From Elusimicrobiota bacterium (lineage in GTDB: Bacteria > Elusimicrobiota > Elusimicrobia > Elusimicrobiales > UBA9959): 64,000 nt of DNA. The notes under the pieces were generated by a model, which was not told where the DNA came from, did no database searches, and saw nothing but the letters and a program-made list of their open reading frames with translations. The stretch spans positions 1 to 64,000 of the forward strand of contig JAPLKI010000006.1 of assembly GCA_026388155.1 (NCBI GenBank), in the 5' to 3' direction. Of the stretch, positions 32,723 through 40,779 are shown in pieces; the stretch's first letter is position 1, and every line of letters begins with the position of its first letter. Made by a program: the position numbers and the translations under genes.

Positions 32723-33716
32723 AGAACTGAAACTTCAACGACAGCTGGCTTGACTTGCCCAAAGCGCCGTAAGGCGCCATGGTGTAATCCAGGCCCATGC
32801 CGTAACCCAGCGCCTGGGCGCTGTAAATGCCTATGCCGAAAGCCCAGCCCGCCGTGTTCTGAAGCCCAAAAGATTCCATGGCCTTATCATCCATGTTTTT
32901 GCCGAAAGTATTCGCCCCGGTATAACCCGCGCGCAGGCTTATGCGGCCGACCTGCAACACTTCCTCCGGTAAATTAAATTCAACTCCGCCTCCGGTCTTC
33001 GCGCCGCTGTCGGAATAGGATTTCTGCTCAAGCGCCAGGGTCAGGAAAGGATTAAAAGAGAAAGCGAACCCAAGGCGCTGGATTTTAACCACCTGGCCGG
33101 CTTTGCCGGAGGAATTCTGGCTTGCCCAGCCCAAAGACAGCTTGCGTCCGAGTTTCAGCACCGCGCCGACATCAAAAACCAGGTTCTGGTACTTTTGGGT
33201 GGAATTGTCCTCCAATACTTCTTTGGCGCTCACTCCGACCAGAAACTTTTCAAGAAAGAAACTTTTGGCAAGCGTAAGCCCGCCGTAACCGTTGCGCACT
33301 TTCACATCGGCGCCATATTGCGGCACACCTGACTGGTCCCGCACATCAAATCCGTTTATAGTGTAATAAGCCATGTTCAAACCTATTACGGACTGGCCTA
33401 TAGGGTGCACATAGCCGAGGTATTGGCCGGAATAATCCTGGAACCAGCCGAGGTGGGAAAAAGAAAATTCCCGCATCTGCGAAGAGGCGATGCCGGCCGG
33501 GTTTATCCCCATAGCTTCCGCGCCCTCCACGAGTGAAACACCGCAGTTGCCAAGAGCCTGCACTCTTGGGCTGCTGGCGGGAATTTTCATAAACACCGCA
33601 CCCCCGGTGCCGGCGCCGCTGCCCGCAAACAGGAGGGATGAGGGTAGAGAGATCAGGGTAGAGGCGAAAAGGACCGGCCCCAAAAACCTTAACACCCGTT
33701 TTTTTATAGTCTTCAT
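32721..33716 (-). CDS. PorV/PorQ-like outer-membrane beta-barrel
   Basis: A signal peptide (MKTIKKRVLRFLGPVLFAST, ending SSLLFAG) precedes a barrel of about 300 residues. It has the hallmark FMKIPASSPRVQALGNCGVSL and INPAGIAS segment of the UPF0164/PorV family. It ends SQLSLKFQF with a C-terminal Phe, as outer-membrane barrels do. PorV-like proteins help display surface proteins or form porin-like channels. Placement next to pilus genes suggests a surface-organelle role. The leader DNA is shared with the TPR gene at 24.5 kb. Confidence 0.85.
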   Translation of the reverse strand: MKTIKKRVLRFLGPVLFASTLISLPSSLLFAGSGAGTGGAVFMKIPASSPRVQALGNCGVSLVEGAEAMGINPAGIASSQMREFSFSHLGWFQDYSGQYLGYVHPIGQSVIGLNMAYYTINGFDVRDQSGVPQYGADVKVRNGYGGLTLAKSFFLEKFLVGVSAKEVLEDNSTQKYQNLVFDVGAVLKLGRKLSLGWASQNSSGKAGQVVKIQRLGFAFSFNPFLTLALEQKSYSDSGAKTGGGVEFNLPEEVLQVGRISLRAGYTGANTFGKNMDDKAMESFGLQNTAGWAFGIGIYSAQALGYGMGLDYTMAPYGALGKSSQLSLKFQF

Positions 33717-33725
33717 AAATTTACC
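33661..33725 (-). repeat. Shared secretion-leader cassette, copy 2
   Basis: This is the partner of 24476-24540 (57 of 65 positions identical). Immediately 3' of it in both genes lie different 7-bp words (here AGGGTAG/AGATCAG types). Confidence 0.8.
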
Positions 33726-33729
33726 CTCG

Positions 33730-33815
33730 AAGGGGCAGAGTGTAGAGAATAGCGGTTAGAGATTAGAGGATAAAAACCTCCTTCCCTAAATCCCTAACGC
33801 CAGCCCCTATTCTCC
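33730..33815. repeat. 7-bp-word element 19
   Basis: AGAGTGT/AGAGAAT/AGCGGTT words, core AACCTCCTTCC (about 33766), then CCCTAAA/CCCTAAC/CCCCTAT words. Confidence 0.82.
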
Positions 33816-33819
33816 GCCG

Positions 33820-36800
33820 TTACGGCACCAGTATCTTCTTCACCACCTGGCACACATCCCGCGTGCCCGCGCTCGCCTCAAACCTGATTACCGCGAAATA
33901 AACCCCTCCAGCCACCGTCCTGCCGGCTGAATTTACCTTAGGCCAAAGCCACTTGTCCGTAATACCGGGGCCGGCGCTCAGAACTCCAAAATCATGCGTA
34001 TACACCAGATCCCCGGCCAGATTATAAATAGTAAGGGTTATCCTGCCGTTTATAATAACCGGGATCTGGAACCACCCGGCGGTCCCCACATAGGGGTTGG
34101 GCGCGAAGAATGTATCGTGCTTGAAATCCCCGCACAGATCGGCCGTGCCGCCCCTGGTTAAAGGTATGTTGGCGGTGACGACATCGTCCGCAAGCGTCGT
34201 GGCGCTTGCGACGTAGGAACCGTCCAGCGTGCTTATCGCGCTCGAGTCAGTGGAACCGTACAGTTTGAACACATAGTTGCCGTCGGGAACCTTGGACAAG
34301 GTCATATCCGTGCCGTCCCAGTATTCCGATATCTGCGTGCGCGAGGGCCTTATGCCTATTATCCGCTTTACCAGCGAAGTCGTCTCCGGCGGATAGGCGT
34401 TCCCGTACCCGTCGAACGACGTGCCCGGCTTAAAGATCTTCGTCACCACCTTCATAGGCTCCGATACCTGATACGACACGACCGCCGGCTGGTCCAGCGT
34501 TAACGGCGTTATGGACACGTCGTAAATTCTGAGGGGGAAAACATCTATGGTCTGCTGCGCCGTGGCCCGCGAGGTAAGCTGTGAGGCGATATCCTGCGCC
34601 GTCACGCGCATATTGTACGTCCCGCCCGGAACAAAGGTCCCGGCGGCCGTCTTGCCGTCCCAGAAATCCTTATAAAGCGTATCGCCGTCGCGTATCTCGC
34701 CGCTCGTGACGGTGGCCACCGGTTTCGGCGGCATATCCAGGGTAACCACCTGCACCGTTACGGAAGACTGCCTGGTCACCACATAGTCCACTTCAAACGG
34801 CGGCAGTTTAATGGTGTCGGAAGAGCTGTACAGCGTGGGGATGCTCGGGATCACCTCGAACATGCTGAATATTATCTGGCCGCGCGCTATGTCAACGGAA
34901 CCGTACACCTTGTCGGTGGCATACACAACCTGCGCCGTCCCGGTTGAATGCGCCACCAGAGTAAACGGATAGCGCCCGTCAGGCACCAAAAGCCCGTACT
35001 TGTCGCGCCCGTCCCAGTATTCCGTTATGGTGAACCGGCCGGGCCTCATACCCGTTACATTGTAAACAGGCTCCCCCAGCCCGGTCGGCGGCCAAACGGA
35101 CGGGTTTATCACTATATTGGTCGGATAAATATTAAGTTCCATGAAGAAAGCCTGAGAAAATTCAAAGCTGATCTTTGCCGTGTCGGAACTGCCGCCGAGC
35201 AGGGGAGAGGCCTTCACATCCACCGTGCGGAACATGTCCACCGGAATAAGCGCGGTCATCGTAGAGTATTTCACCGCCGGGCACTGGAACGGGTCAATGG
35301 TGATAAGCTCGGCCAGGTAGGCGCCGCTTGACACATAGTTTCCGCTGTCATCGCGCCCGTCCCAGAATTCACGGTTGGAGAAATTGGCAAAACGCATTTC
35401 CTTGTTTACCACATGCCTCACCGGCGTGGTACTGGTCATTGGGAGTATGTTCAGGCTGATATAGGTGTCCCTGTTAGGGGTATAGCGGAAATAGAACGGG
35501 TCAAGACCCGCCACCGCCGGACTTGAGCCTATGACCGTGGAAGAGGGGTTGATAAAGGCCAGAACCGGGCCCCGCGCCACGGGCATAAGCCCGACCTTGG
35601 TGTTCTGCGTCCAGATCTGTCCGCCGGTAGCCCATTGGGCGCCGGAAGGCAGAACGGCGTATACGGCGTACACGTAATCCCCGTCGCAGACGGGGGTGCC
35701 GTTAAGGTCTCGCCCATCCCAGTAGGTCGAAACAGCGATCCTTCTGTCTTTCTGCTCCACAAAGCGCCGCACAAGATTGCCGCCGATGGGAGCGCTCGGC
35801 GGCGACACGTTCGTGTTATTGAAGGATGTGCCCGGCGTATAGATGTCCACATATACAGTAGCCGCTTCGGTAAGCATATAGCTTATGACGGCCACATCGG
35901 TGGAGGACGGGCCCAGGGGCTTTACTCCCAGATCGGTTATCTGCAGGGGATCTATGGCGATCTGTATCGTGGACGGGTAAGCCAGGTCCGTGCCCCACAT
36001 ATCGTTGGAGCCGGCGTCTATCTGCGCCAGAAAAGAGCCGGCGGGCACTATGTTGCCCTTGCTGTCCCTGCCGTCCCAAAAATCCCCGTTCGTCAGCGTG
36101 CCGTCGGGCATGCCTTCGCCCGTGCGCGGCGCGCTTGTGAGTACGGAGCGCACCCAGGGCATAACCTTCGGCGTTGTCTGATGGGAATTATCGGTGTCGT
36201 AGATATTTATGGTTACCGTGGAATCTTTTGAAAGCCGGTAAAGGATATTGTACGGCTGGGCGGCCACGCCGGTAAATCTTCCGACCACCGTGGGGCTTGA
36301 ACGCACAGTGTGAATGTTTACAACATCTATCTGTATGGGGATCTGGTTCTGGCCCGGAAAAGCGGCGGTTTGTTCTATGGAAATGTTGCCCGCCGTGGCG
36401 CTTACCTCGTTGGTTTTTACCTTGGCTCTGAAACCGTACTGGCCGTTGGTTTTGCCGAAAATACCGTTCAAGTTATATGCGCCATCCCAGGCCGTGCAGT
36501 AATCGTGCTTGGTGCTGCAGGTAGCTCCCCCGACGTTACAGGGAACATTATTGTTGCTGTTGCACATGCCGATATTATACATGGAAACGGTTTTTATGGG
36601 CGGGGTGCTGGCCGGGTCAAGCGGGTTAGCGCCCTGGCCGAACTTGAAAATTTCGAAGGTCAGATCGTCAATGCCGAAAGCGCCCACCGTGCTGACGCAG
36701 ACAATGTTTACGCAAAGGGAAAGACAGCCGCCGGGATACGTGGTTTTTGGGCGCTCAAATTGTATAAGCGAAGAGCCGGACCAGACCTCGCCGGTCAGCG

Positions 36801-36996
36801 TGGTGTTGAAAGACTCGGTGGCGCCGAGCTGGCCGTCAGGGGGATTGTTATTGCAATACGATGGTACGCCGGCGCCGGCCGAACCGCCGTCTCCCACGTC
36901 TATTTTAGTTACAAAGAGCTGCTGGGCGTCGGCGTTCAAGACAAAAAACTGCCCGAGGGCCAAAGCGGCAAGAACCAAAATTTTTTTATTTATCAT
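33820..36996 (-). CDS. Exported multi-FlgD-Ig repeat protein with C-terminal FlgD-like domain
   Basis: A signal peptide (MINKKILVLAALALGQFFVL) precedes about 1,035 residues. Six modules carry the FlgD-type Ig signature: DFWDGRDSKGN, TYWDGRDLNGT, EFWDGRDDSGN, EYWDGRDKYGL, DFWDGKTAAGT and EYWDGTDMTLS. The protein ends with a seventh domain (LTIYNLAGDLVYTHDFG; GRTVAGGVYFAVIRFEA). Such domains cap or scaffold surface structures. An N-terminal Cys-rich portion precedes the modules. The ATG at 36996 has GGGGATGG upstream. It lies upstream of the PorV-like gene. Confidence 0.85.
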   Translation of the reverse strand: MINKKILVLAALALGQFFVLNADAQQLFVTKIDVGDGGSAGAGVPSYCNNNPPDGQLGATESFNTTLTGEVWSGSSLIQFERPKTTYPGGCLSLCVNIVCVSTVGAFGIDDLTFEIFKFGQGANPLDPASTPPIKTVSMYNIGMCNSNNNVPCNVGGATCSTKHDYCTAWDGAYNLNGIFGKTNGQYGFRAKVKTNEVSATAGNISIEQTAAFPGQNQIPIQIDVVNIHTVRSSPTVVGRFTGVAAQPYNILYRLSKDSTVTINIYDTDNSHQTTPKVMPWVRSVLTSAPRTGEGMPDGTLTNGDFWDGRDSKGNIVPAGSFLAQIDAGSNDMWGTDLAYPSTIQIAIDPLQITDLGVKPLGPSSTDVAVISYMLTEAATVYVDIYTPGTSFNNTNVSPPSAPIGGNLVRRFVEQKDRRIAVSTYWDGRDLNGTPVCDGDYVYAVYAVLPSGAQWATGGQIWTQNTKVGLMPVARGPVLAFINPSSTVIGSSPAVAGLDPFYFRYTPNRDTYISLNILPMTSTTPVRHVVNKEMRFANFSNREFWDGRDDSGNYVSSGAYLAELITIDPFQCPAVKYSTMTALIPVDMFRTVDVKASPLLGGSSDTAKISFEFSQAFFMELNIYPTNIVINPSVWPPTGLGEPVYNVTGMRPGRFTITEYWDGRDKYGLLVPDGRYPFTLVAHSTGTAQVVYATDKVYGSVDIARGQIIFSMFEVIPSIPTLYSSSDTIKLPPFEVDYVVTRQSSVTVQVVTLDMPPKPVATVTSGEIRDGDTLYKDFWDGKTAAGTFVPGGTYNMRVTAQDIASQLTSRATAQQTIDVFPLRIYDVSITPLTLDQPAVVSYQVSEPMKVVTKIFKPGTSFDGYGNAYPPETTSLVKRIIGIRPSRTQISEYWDGTDMTLSKVPDGNYVFKLYGSTDSSAISTLDGSYVASATTLADDVVTANIPLTRGGTADLCGDFKHDTFFAPNPYVGTAGWFQIPVIINGRITLTIYNLAGDLVYTHDFGVLSAGPGITDKWLWPKVNSAGRTVAGGVYFAVIRFEASAGTRDVCQVVKKILVP

Positions 36997-37124
36997 AAAT
37001 CCATCCCCGCAAAGGAACGCTCCGCATATTTTCACACTTTCTATTGCGGCCCGCGGGCGCGCTCAGACTCGCCTCCCAATTCTGCCATTTTATAAATATC
37101 AAATCAATATATAAAAACAGATGT

Positions 37125-37300
37125 CTGCCATATGCCGTATGCTTCAGGCCATAGATCATAGCGCAAAGCGCTATGATTGCTATAAGCCGTATGCCCTAAG
37201 CCATAAGCTATTAAGGAAACTTCCACAAAACATATGGCAGACGGCTTAAAGTTTATGGCAGCTTTTCTGCCTACGGCGTATGGCGGGCGCGGCGCCTTTA
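37125..37300. repeat. 7-bp-word element 20 (double)
   Basis: Several blocks of GCCATAT/GCCGTAT/GCCATAA words flank a central TTAAGGAAACTTCC. The block is interrupted by a GCGC hairpin (37155-37177). It looks like two elements fused. Confidence 0.8.
37155..37177. repeat. GCGC hairpin, copy 3 (not at a stop codon)
   Basis: ATCATAGCGC (37155-37164) is inverted at 37168-37177 around AAA. It has the same stem as the copy at 32698 but sits inside an intergenic repeat block. Confidence 0.7.
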
Positions 37301-37305
37301 TGGCG

Positions 37306-37342
37306 TATATTAATCCTGGCGCTTTGCGCCAGGATTAATATA
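37306..37342. terminator. Stop-codon-overlapping GCGC hairpin, copy 4 (17-bp stem)
   Basis: Positions 37306-37322 are perfectly complementary to 37326-37342 around TTT. The stem overlaps the TAA of the coiled-coil/propeller gene (37335-37337). It keeps the GCGC-loop-GCGC centre but has different outer arms from the other copies. Confidence 0.75.
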
Positions 37343-39062
37343 TTTTTACCGCGTATTTCCGGAGCTCGTGCCCGCCAAGAGTTCCGGCTTTTTCCATAGT
37401 CCAAAAGCTTGAGCCGTCCACCCAAAAAGCCAAAGCCGGGCTTTTAAGCTGCTGGCTTGAAATCAGGCGGAAAGCTCCGTCTTTGAAACTATAGCGCCAG
37501 AGCATACTTTTCGAATCCAGCGCCCAAAGTTCGCCTCCGCGCCATTGCATAGCGGAAAGGTTCTTCAGGCCCTTTACTTCAAAACTTGCCGACACCCCCC
37601 CCTTCGGGTCAAGGGAGTACTTATAAAGCAGGCCGCTTGCCGCGTCAAAAGACCAGAGGTTGGCGCCGTCATAGGCAAGCGCCTGCGGGGCGGGACCCGG
37701 CGTTTTCACGGTTTCAAGCGTCGTCCCGTCTTTAAAATCCTTCTTTATGAACAGCAGCTGGGACATATCAAGCGCCCAAAGCCCGTCGGCGGCAGCCGCA
37801 AGCGCCGTCGGCCGGAACGGCCCGCCCGCCGCGCCGCTAAAAATTTTAAGGGTAGACAGGTCCTTCTTATCCTTAAGCATCAGGCCCCTGTTCCAGTCGG
37901 CTACCCAAAACCCGTCTTTTGAAACCGCGAGACCTGAGGGGTTGGGCGCGTCAAGAGCGTAACCGCCGGCAGGCTTTAATTGGACCTGTGTCCTGAAATT
38001 ATACAGCCACCAGGCAAGCGGAGCCATAAGTAGAACGGCGGCAAGGAGCGCCGCGGCCATTCTGATAAAAAATTTTTTTGGCGCGGGACCAGCCGGGATG
38101 GAAGACGGAACAAAAGTCTGCGGCAGCTGTACGCCTTTTAAAGCGTAAAGTTTCAGTATCTGTGTCACTTTCTCAGACCACTCGGAGGTGTCCTTCAGCA
38201 GGCTTGAAAGGCCTGAGGCGGCCTGGACGCCCTTGTTTTCCTCCTCGCGCATCCTGGCGGTCCATGCCTCGCGCTCGGAGCGCAGGCGCTCCTCCCACAC
38301 GGCGAATTCCTGGCGATGAGTTTCCCAAACCGAGCGCTCACGGTCCCAAAGCTCCCGCCATTGCGTCCTTTCGGCGTCCCAGTTGATTTTGGCGGTTTCA
38401 AGCCCGCCCGAAAGCTCTTTTGTGGTTTTTTCAAGCGCCTTTATTTTGTTTTCGGCGTCCTGGCGGTTTTTGCGTTCGGCGAACAGTTCGGTAAGGGTGC
38501 GTTCCACGGCTTCCTTCGCGTTGCCAAGCTTATGTTCAAGGTCCGCGGCCTTATCTTTAAAATCCGCCTCCGAAACAGAAAGCTCCGAGAATTTTTTCTG
38601 CCAGTCGTCGCGTTCGCGCCGCAGGGCGTCCACGCGCTCGCCAAGCGAGACCATCTCGGTCTTGGTGCGCTCAAGGACTTCTTTTAAAAGGGTTATTTCC
38701 CTGGCGTGGTTCTTTTTCTGGGCCGCGAGGGTTTTTTTTAATTCTTCCAGGTTAAGCGCCGCGGATAATTCCTCGTTCATGAGCTTTTCCCCGGCAATGT
38801 GGTAATGCTGTTTAAGTTCCGCCAGGTGCGCCTTTGTTTCTTCAAGCTGGGCGCTTAAATCGCGGAGATTCGACTCCTTCATTTCAAGCATGCGCCGCCA
38901 TTCTCCCTCGGCTTTTGAATAATTATCTTTCAGTAATTTCAGCGTGTCAAGATTTGAAGCCCAGACATCGGGAGGCAAAGAAGGGGCGTCCGGCGTATAA
39001 TTGCGCCCGGAAACCTTTTTCCACATATCTTCCAGCTGACGGTCTATTTCTTTAGGGTCCAT
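37335..39062 (-). CDS. Coiled-coil membrane protein with periplasmic propeller-like repeats
   Basis: Residues about 45-285 form a long Glu/Lys-rich coiled coil with no signal peptide. One membrane helix lies at about 330-352 (AAALLAAVLLMAPLAWWLY). The C-terminal roughly 215 residues contain repeats with a Trp motif (GFWVADW, GLWALDM, NLWSFDA, ELWALDS, SFWTMEK), typical of beta-propeller blades, presumably periplasmic. The family is not recognised. The architecture suggests a protein linking a cytoplasmic coiled-coil assembly to the envelope. It sits between PorV-like and FlgD-Ig genes. Confidence 0.75.
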   Translation of the reverse strand: MDPKEIDRQLEDMWKKVSGRNYTPDAPSLPPDVWASNLDTLKLLKDNYSKAEGEWRRMLEMKESNLRDLSAQLEETKAHLAELKQHYHIAGEKLMNEELSAALNLEELKKTLAAQKKNHAREITLLKEVLERTKTEMVSLGERVDALRRERDDWQKKFSELSVSEADFKDKAADLEHKLGNAKEAVERTLTELFAERKNRQDAENKIKALEKTTKELSGGLETAKINWDAERTQWRELWDRERSVWETHRQEFAVWEERLRSEREAWTARMREEENKGVQAASGLSSLLKDTSEWSEKVTQILKLYALKGVQLPQTFVPSSIPAGPAPKKFFIRMAAALLAAVLLMAPLAWWLYNFRTQVQLKPAGGYALDAPNPSGLAVSKDGFWVADWNRGLMLKDKKDLSTLKIFSGAAGGPFRPTALAAAADGLWALDMSQLLFIKKDFKDGTTLETVKTPGPAPQALAYDGANLWSFDAASGLLYKYSLDPKGGVSASFEVKGLKNLSAMQWRGGELWALDSKSMLWRYSFKDGAFRLISSQQLKSPALAFWVDGSSFWTMEKAGTLGGHELRKYAVKIY

Positions 39063-39071
39063 AAATCAAGC

Positions 39072-39176
39072 TGCTAGTGCAGAGTAGATAGTAAATAGTG
39101 TAGAGACTGAAAGGAAGTTCTCCTCACCCTCTGCACTTCCTGCTCTACACTCTCCACTATCTACTATCCACTAAAA
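39072..39176. repeat. 7-bp-word element 21
   Basis: GTGCAGA/GTAGATA/GTAAATA words, core AAGGAAGTTCTCC (about 39110), then complementary TCTACAC/TATCTAC words. Confidence 0.88.
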
Positions 39177-39239
39177 TTAGTTTAACAAGAAGGTATTAAC
39201 CGCCCGTGAAATAAATGTTAACAAAAGGTTACGAAACGG

Positions 39240-39296
39240 CGGTAACAGCGGTAATCGGTAATCAGTGACCGGTAACCGGTTACTGGTTACCAATTA
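39240..39296. repeat. 7-bp-word element 22
   Basis: GGTAATC/GGTAACC words run into GGTTACT/GGTTACC. The element covers the end of the second PorV-like gene, so the last codons of that gene are repeat-derived (the protein ends GIIGNQ). Confidence 0.75.
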
Positions 39297-40779
39297 TACC
39301 TTGTAGTTCCACCGTGGCCTGGGAAATATCTATGCCCGTATCCTGATACTGCGCCACCAGGCGCTGCAAAGCCCCTCTAAGCGCTTCGGCCGGGGCCCCG
39401 CCGTTTTTAAGCTTAAGATAACTCTGCCAGTCGCTCGCAAAATCAAAGCGCAGTGAATTGAATTTGTCGGATTTTCGTTTTTCCTCCAACCCCCTGAGCT
39501 CCTCCTCGGCTTTATGCTGGCGCTCTATCACGGCTTCCAGTTTATCCTTTGCGTCCTTCACTTCGGCCTTTTGCTCCCGCAAAGCGCGCAATTTATCGCT
39601 GAGCCCGTCTATTTCAGCTTTAAGAATAGCCAGCTGGTCTTTCAGAATATTTTCCCTTTTAGCCGACTCATCAAGAGCCAACACCAGATCTTTCCGGTAT
39701 TTCATCTCCTGGCGGATAAGACGCTCGTATTCGGGTTCTATATCTTTCTCACCGAACCGCAATATAACGGTTATAGCGTGAGCCGCCTTTATTTTGCCGG
39801 TCAGAGGCACAGAAAGCGCATAAGAAATTTCAGCGGCCTGTCGCTTGAAACCAAAGCCCAGGCTTAATGCCGAGGCCCGCTCGGCCAGAAAAAGGCCGGC
39901 TCTTGAAGCCAAAATGCCGTAGCGGTAAGTGCGCCAGAGGTGTTCAAAGCCGGAGGCGATGCTGAAGTTTCCCGGCAACTCTCCGGACGCCGTCCTGTTT
40001 GCCGCCTCAAAACTTAGTGTGTAATCCTCTTTTTTTTCCACCACTCCAAGGTGTATGGAAAGCGGAGCCCTGCCCTTAAGCGTGCCCACATCAAACGACG
40101 GACTATTAAGGTTTAAAATCGAAACCCCGATAGTTCTGCCCTCTCCCGCGCGCAAAAGCGCCCCCAGATCTACGGCCGCGCCGACCTTGGAATCCCCGCC
40201 TTTTACCGCGGCCGCCTGCATGATCTTGAAATTAGTTCCAAAATCAAGCGTGCCGGAGTTTGTTTTTAAAAGCTGCCAGGTGCTGACCCCGAACGACATT
40301 GTTTGTTCAGTCATAACCCCGCCGTCATCGCGGTAAACGCCGCCCGCGCCGAACGTGGCAAGCCGGCCGTAGGACATAAGCGGGAAAGCAGCTCCCAGTG
40401 AATACTCACTGAAATCCGCCGGACCCTGCGGAACACGGAAGGAAGAAAGAAAATCGGTGCTAAGTTCAAATTTTCTGGCTGAACCGTTAAGGGCGGGGTT
40501 ACGCCCCGCGCAACCGGGAGATTCAAGGGCGGCGCCGGAATTCGCAAGCCCCAGACTTACCGCGCAGGGCGGCGTGTCTTCAAACACCGCAAAAGCGGGC
40601 CCCGCGGCGAAAAACAGCGAACAGCAAATAACATGAAGAAGCGAATAGCGAATAGCGAATAGCGGATAGGAAAGGAGTTCCTTACTTCGTGTAACCTGTG
40701 ACTTGTAACCTCTGCCCCCGGACCTCTGATCCCTGACCTCTGACCCCTGACCTCTAACCTCTGCACTAGTTGTTGACAT
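39280..40779 (-). CDS. Second PorV-like outer-membrane protein, with a repeat-encoded leader and C-terminal coiled coil
   Basis: The first 60 residues (from MSTTSAEVRGQGSEVRDQ) are encoded by GAGGTCA words, the repeat core (giving KELL) and CTATTCG words (YPLFAIRYSLL). They end in a usable signal peptide (CSLFFAAGPAFA). GGAG lies 8 nt before the ATG at 40779, inside the end of the GGDEF gene. No later ATG precedes the hydrophobic segment. A barrel-like region (about 65-340) with the PorV signature (CAVSLGLANSGAAL; GRNPALNGSA) follows, then a coiled coil (about 345-440). Confidence 0.8.
   Translation of the reverse strand: MSTTSAEVRGQGSEVRDQRSGGRGYKSQVTRSKELLSYPLFAIRYSLLHVICCSLFFAAGPAFAVFEDTPPCAVSLGLANSGAALESPGCAGRNPALNGSARKFELSTDFLSSFRVPQGPADFSEYSLGAAFPLMSYGRLATFGAGGVYRDDGGVMTEQTMSFGVSTWQLLKTNSGTLDFGTNFKIMQAAAVKGGDSKVGAAVDLGALLRAGEGRTIGVSILNLNSPSFDVGTLKGRAPLSIHLGVVEKKEDYTLSFEAANRTASGELPGNFSIASGFEHLWRTYRYGILASRAGLFLAERASALSLGFGFKRQAAEISYALSVPLTGKIKAAHAITVILRFGEKDIEPEYERLIRQEMKYRKDLVLALDESAKRENILKDQLAILKAEIDGLSDKLRALREQKAEVKDAKDKLEAVIERQHKAEEELRGLEEKRKSDKFNSLRFDFASDWQSYLKLKNGGAPAEALRGALQRLVAQYQDTGIDISQATVELQGIIGNQ
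40620..40766. repeat. 7-bp-word element 23, inside a coding region
   Basis: On the gene's strand GAGGTCA/GGGTCAG words precede the core AAGGAACTCC (about 40674-40683 inverted), then CTATTCG words. The two arms use different words. The whole element is translated as the leader of the 39.3 kb gene. Confidence 0.85.

Larger units (their letters stand above)
36997..37334. other. Intergenic region of about 340 bp made of hairpins and 7-bp words
   Basis: It contains element 20, the stop-codon hairpins at 37155-37177 and 37306-37342, and no gene. The first 130 bp next to the FlgD-Ig gene are AT-rich and may hold its promoter, but no clear boxes were found. Confidence 0.6.
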
